Shown here piece after piece: positions 59,401 through 64,000 of a DNA stretch of 64,000 bases. A model generated the notes under the pieces. The model worked only from the letters and a program-made list of their open reading frames with translations, was not told the DNA's origin and did not search any database. The DNA is from Ceratobasidium sp. AG-K (lineage: Eukaryota; Basidiomycota; Agaricomycetes; Cantharellales; Ceratobasidiaceae). Location of the stretch: the NCBI GenBank assembly GCA_037039685.1, contig JAWNGF010000003.1, forward strand, positions 1,550,001-1,614,000, written 5' to 3'. Every line of letters begins with the position of its first letter. Position 1 is the stretch's first letter. A program made the position numbers and the translations under genes.

Positions 59401-61613
59401 GCTGGCAATAGTCCAGGAGATACAGACAGATCAAAGGTAACTAGTGAGCTGTAGACGTCAGCGGCGGACAGAACAGAGGGACCAGACGGTAGTAGAACTT
59501 TAGGAGAACAAGGACTAAAGGCGAGGCGACTTTATGAGAGGCGAGACTCGGTGGCACGCTAGACCGTAAGAGCGTAATGTAATCGGCCGTGTCATGAGGC
59601 CGGACTTATCTGGCCTCAATGAAATATGTCGTTTCAGGCTGAGAATCTGATGAGGACCGATCCTGAGTGACCGTTCCCGTTCAGTAGAGTCGCGTTCCTT
59701 TCTTGCGCGACTTGGCCTTGGAGGGTTGGAGAAGCTGTCAAACGTTGTCAATCGACATCCGGGCCCGTGTAAATTAAAATCAAGGTTCGTCAACACACCG
59801 GGCCGATCCTGCAACTCCGAGCCGGGGAAGGACGACGAAGAAATAACAGAATTTTATGAAATAGGATTGTACGGTGCACTACTGCCAACGTGTAGGCGTA
59901 TTCGAGGTTCCGCACGACAGAGGCTGTATGACGGTATCCTGTAACCGAGAACCCAGAATCATTCGCGAATAGAGGAAGGTGTATTGCCGAAACGGTCGCT
60001 GACTGATTTTCGAACCATAAACCCTCGGCACTGTATTGCGACCTCGCCACAGCGTTACCAAACCGTCTTGCTCATTCCCATGATAAATTTAGGTGCAATG
60101 CGGTTGCTTTCGGTCGCAAAATCAACAGCCATCGATACCGAGCGCATTACGAGTTCGAGAACGCCGTCTCCGCCATAAGTCTGAAATCTCGAACAGACGA
60201 CTGATTGCGCAGTGCATTCAAACAACTTGAAGTGGAAAGGATTCGAGTCAATTGCGTCTTCCGATTCGAGGTATGCGAATCACAAGCACCTCGAGAACGC
60301 TGGGCGACCCCAGAAAAAGTAAGCGGGTGGTAAGCATACGGGTGCATTGCTTCGAGCAGCAAGCGATGGATATTTCTTGTGGTAAAGATTACCGGCGGGG
60401 AAAGCGAATCGGGTACATTCATGCGCAGAAATGAACGTTTCAGCCCGGACCTCGTGCAATACGCTGACTTGGCCGGCAACTTGGGTGGTAAAATCTCGCA
60501 CACAAGAGGTTCCCTGCATGTGCTGACTCAGGCGAAGGAGCAAGGGCTGATTCCAGAATTATTGCTCGATATCACATGTGGATGCACCGTCAGGCGGCCT
60601 TGCCGTCATCAGGGCCGAGTACGATCCCGAGTTCGCAGCGCGAACTGTGTGAGTTGTGAATGCAGAGCTTTCAGAGACTAGCGTCGTCACTCTTGAACGT
60701 TTTGCTCAGCCGCAAAATCGCCGCCGGGCTGCAATATAGACTGAAATGCTCGCCGCACCAGAGAAGCCCAGCCATGTCAAGTTTTCTGGTTCTTGGAGAG
60801 CCGACAAAGTGCTGACTATCTCCACTTGCCGTGTTCGAATTCCCAAAATGCACCAAAGTGGTATGAGCTGACCGAGTTGGCGGTGCCCTGGCAGACTAAT
60901 TTTTTTTAGCAGAAATAGGGAGGCTTGGTGATGGCTACTGGGACGTCAGAGTGCAATGAGCAACAGGAACGGGGGCAGTAATGCAGAAGGGCTAGACTTT
61001 GAGGTACAGGTGTCAGAGCCAGGTGGTGTTTTGGCGCGAAGCGAACAAGTGCAATCGGCGCCGAGTGTAGGGCCCATCAATGCAATTTGGTACCGGACTA
61101 ACGCCGGGGACAAACCTGTCCCGACACATTTGTCGTCCTCCTCGCTGTGGGATTCAACGCGCTCTGTGATTCCACAGGGTAGACAGTGGCGGAACAAAGC
61201 CCGGCACGGGAAGGGCTTGTATAATCCGAGGATGTGAATCGCAACGTGGACGAAATATTCCGTCGATCCTTTGAGAGCCGCAGATGGCAGACGCTGTCAA
61301 CCGAAGAAGACTAAGCCCGGTATGATCAGGTTTTGTCCGCCTAAAAGGTTGGTCCTTTGAGTGTCCCTTACTACCCCCCTCCTTGTCTTCTCCTAGTCCC
61401 TCTGCGCTAGACCCACGATCAGGACTAGTGGAAGCGCTTGGATCACCTGCATTCCTGCTACCAGAAACCAGCGCGTTTCTCTGCCTCCGACCCGATCCAC
61501 CTTGTGCCTACTAATAGACTAGTCTCCCCAGTCGCTCCTTATAATCACCACTTCCATTCTCCATCCCCACCAGGCCGTCGTCCACCCATCCCTCCCTGGC
61601 ACCAACCTTTGTA
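59401..61613. other. Gene-poor 2.2-kb stretch
   Basis: Between the divergent GMC oxidoreductase and DUF6534 genes. Several short overlapping frames occur, for example 60379-60681 and 60956-61237 on the plus strand, but none has a recognisable motif or a convincing splice pattern. It should include two promoters. Confidence 0.4.
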
Positions 61614-62899
61614 ATGTCGTCCACAGTTATTCCAGGTGTCCCCGAGGACATTCAGTTGATGTAAGTGTTTACGTTTATGCGCCGTCGACAATAACTGATT
61701 GTGTATCTAGCACCGGGCCCTTACTTCTTGGCTACCTCTTCAACTGGGGCCTGTTTGGAATCTTGATTCTCCAAGTCTGTGAGTGCCTAGTCTCCCGATT
61801 CGTACCCTCAGCTCATCGCGCCACTTAGATATCTACCATCTATCATTTCCCAACGATAGTCGAGTGATCAAGAGCCTCGTATATGGCTTGTTCTTTGTCG
61901 ATTGCATTCAAACAGCTCTTACAACACACAATGCCTGGCATTTCTTGTCTCGAGGGTGGGGCGATTTGCGAGTCTTGTCTGACCCTGGCTGGTCGTGGAT
62001 CGCGGTTCCTCTGTTGAGCGGTATTGGTGAGGAAGCACACCCGCATATATTTCAACTCGGCGGCTAACCGTTGGCTGTAGTCTCGATGACCGTGCAACTC
62101 TTCTTTGCATGGCGTATCTGGGTACTCAGCAAGTCTATACCGCTCGCTGGCGTTATTGTTGCCATTGCCATCGCGCAAGGTATATGCGCCATGTACTCGG
62201 GTGTCATGGTAAGCCCTAGCATGCGATCACGGTCCCCAACTAACTCTCGCGTAGTTTGCCATAATCAATGACATTACGAAGATTGCTACTCTATTCCCCT
62301 CGGCTACAGTCTGGCTCGGCGGCTCGGCGCTCTGCGACTTTATCATTACTATCTCTATGGTCACCTTCCTCGCCCGGGCCTCGACGGGATTCAGCCAAAC
62401 CGACTCGGTCATTACCAAGCTCATCCGGATGACCGTCGAGACTGGTTTGGTCACCACCACTGCGGCCATCACCGAGTTGATCCTCTACCTTGTCTACCAG
62501 AAGAATAACCTGCACATGATTCCCGCTCTTGCACTCGCCAAGTTGTATACCAACACCCTGTTGGCCACGTTCAACTCTCGCTCGGTTGCATTCGGCGGGT
62601 CGACGAGCCGGACGGATGCTGAGCGCTCGACCCAATATGCTGGAAACGAGTGGCGCCGGGGAACGGGAGCGCAGGCTGTGACCAAGGACCGAGTTCAGAT
62701 CACCACTGTTCGCGAGACACACGTCGACGACGCTGGTGTCCAGATGGTTGCTCTTCCTCACCGCGACCGTACCAATACGAGTGATATTGATGATGAGGAC
62801 AACTTGTCGAAGCATACCATTGGCCTGAGCCCGAACGACACTTATGCTCCTCCATACATGGGCAGCCAAAAGGACATCGAAGCCCAGCGCTCGCTCTAA
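61614..62899 (+). CDS. DUF6534 seven-pass membrane protein
   Basis: Member of the large basidiomycete DUF6534 family of seven-transmembrane proteins with unknown function. Seven hydrophobic segments are visible: GPLLLGYLFNWGLFGILILQ, SLVYGLFFVDCIQTALTTH, WIAVPLLSGIVSMTVQLFFA followed by WRIWVL, IPLAGVIVAIAIAQGICAMY, FPSATVWLGGSALCDFIITI, VETGLVTTTAAITELILYLV and MIPALALAKLYTNTLLATFN followed by SR. The FFAWRIWVLS, GGSALCDF and KLYTNTLLATFNSR blocks are typical. The C-terminal tail is hydrophilic (about 110 residues) and may carry signalling or sorting sites. Five exons; ATG 61614 and TAA 62899. Confidence 0.87.
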
Positions 62900-64000
62900 C
62901 TTGACTCCCTTTTTGTTTATTTTTTTTGTTCCCAGTTGTTTCTATTCGTTTTCTTTTGGTTCTGGTGTCACTGTTTATAGATACTGTACACTATGCTACT
63001 ACGCTCGTTGGCCACACTGACTCTATGCAAACCTGACCCTCGATACATTGAACTGTAATCCTTGCTACCTCGGACTGATATTGATATCCTGTCACCCAGT
63101 AAATGAATCTGCTTTCTATCACGTCAATTAGGGGCTGCAGCCATGCAGAGTGCCTGGACTTGGACTGTTTGCATTTGTTCGTCCCTGACTCCATGATCAA
63201 CTCGGACGCGAATACTGCAAGTTGGCCGATAGTCCGGGCCGCCGCGATATCGCCGGACAACTCCCCCAAATTGCATCAGTTCCGTGTAAATTCTAGGATC
63301 GGTATGTCTGTACCGCTGCGAGGGTCGTGTTTACTTTCCCAGTAAGGCGGCGTTCACGCGTTTGTTTCAGTGCTACCTTCTTCACCCGTTGCTCCGAAGC
63401 TTGATGCACACACGGTACGGTCTACGTGCCACACATTGCCTTCCAAGTTCGAACAACTCTTGGCTGATGGCGGTCAATCTACACACCTTTCGTTGCATTG
63501 CTCTGTCCGGCCGCCGGGCTCGCGAATTTACATGTGGTATGGGCAAAAGATTCGATATGCCAGGCGGAATGCGTACATAGCGTTACAAGATAGCGACGGA
63601 AAATATATACTACGAAACTAAACCCACAAACCGACCAAACAACTGCAACTTATAACTACCAGGAAGAGAAAGTCCAAATGGAGAGGGGATGATAATTATG
63701 ACTAATGCGGTCCTTGTGTACGAGATATATTCAATCGAGGTTTTGTGAAACCTAGCCTTACGAGAATTTAGAAGGGGAGATACAGACTGGATACCAGTAC
63801 TCACCATGCATGACAACCAATACAGCTCCTTTCTTAGATCCTACCCAACCCGTTTGTAGACAATCCGTAGCTAAACCCGTTCCCATTACCATTGATCCAC
63901 GGCTGCGGAACGTCGCTCTCGCTCTCGCCTTCTTTGTCCTTGTCCAGACGAGAATGCAAAAACCCAAGCACGAGTGGCAACAGACTATTTTGTTGGCAAA
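62900..64000. other. Right-end stretch, no firm gene
   Basis: Downstream of the DUF6534 gene. A plus-strand frame 63370-63621 (with SRIYMWYGQKIRYARRNAYI) could be an exon but has no recognised partner. At the right edge a minus-strand frame that enters from beyond 64000 and stops at TAA 63834-63836 (LPLVLGFLHSRLDKDKEGES, then NGNGFSYGLSTNGLGRI) could be the C-terminus of a gene lying outside the window; I cannot assign it. Confidence 0.35.

Overview
This is a eukaryotic, almost certainly basidiomycete (Agaricomycetes) nuclear segment. The evidence is dense gene packing, genes split by many introns of about 50-60 nt with GT..AG ends and CTRAY-like branch sites, and proteins typical of mushroom-forming fungi (DUF6534 membrane protein, F-box protein, GMC oxidoreductase, CON-6 repeat protein, FTR1/FET3 iron uptake). 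The WW-like membrane protein family and the lineage-restricted tandem paralogs make a Rhizoctonia/Ceratobasidiaceae-type fungus my best guess; that is inference. I see no prokaryotic genes, rRNA, tRNA, CRISPR or intact transposon.

Layout. 0-9 kb: SQS1 (R3H/G-patch, minus) and COG2 (plus) diverge from a 119-bp gap; COG2 converges on an arrestin-like gene. 9-12 kb: two tandem paralogs of unknown function. 12.6-14.8 kb: a broken WW-like multi-pass membrane protein gene. 15-18 kb: CLASP/Stu1. 19-23 kb: dienelactone hydrolase, VPS26, and ribosomal protein eL27 divergent from VPS26. 23.2-25.6 kb: no supportable gene. 25.6-30.1 kb: an S/P-rich hypothetical protein and a Zn2Cys6 transcription factor. 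31-37 kb: an acetylpolyamine-amidohydrolase-type deacetylase, LAG1 ceramide synthase and a REX1-type RNA exonuclease. 37-41 kb: RPAC1 (RNA polymerase I/III), mitochondrial bL34 and LCL3 nuclease. 41-46 kb: divergent high-affinity iron uptake pair FTR1-FET3. 46-54 kb: F-box protein, CON-6 repeat protein, UCH37 deubiquitinase, cytosolic GH13 alpha-amylase. 54-64 kb: DAP1, VanZ-like membrane protein, secreted-type GMC oxidoreductase family member, DUF6534 protein, and unassigned sequence to the edge.

Most of the window is housekeeping: Golgi and endosome traffic (COG2, VPS26, arrestin), RNA work (SQS1, REX1, RPAC1, eL27), lipid and sterol metabolism (LAG1, DAP1), mitochondria (bL34, LCL3). The one clear functional cluster is FTR1-FET3, whose shared 500-bp promoter holds a perfect match to the fungal iron-GATA-factor site. 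Several divergent pairs share short promoters.

Two cautions. In SQS1, COG2 and the WW-like gene, clear homology runs across reading-frame breaks that no intron explains; those I could resolve are all compatible with one missing base, which looks like residual assembly error rather than biology. Exon boundaries were worked out by eye from splice sites and family conservation; no alignment or RNA data were available.
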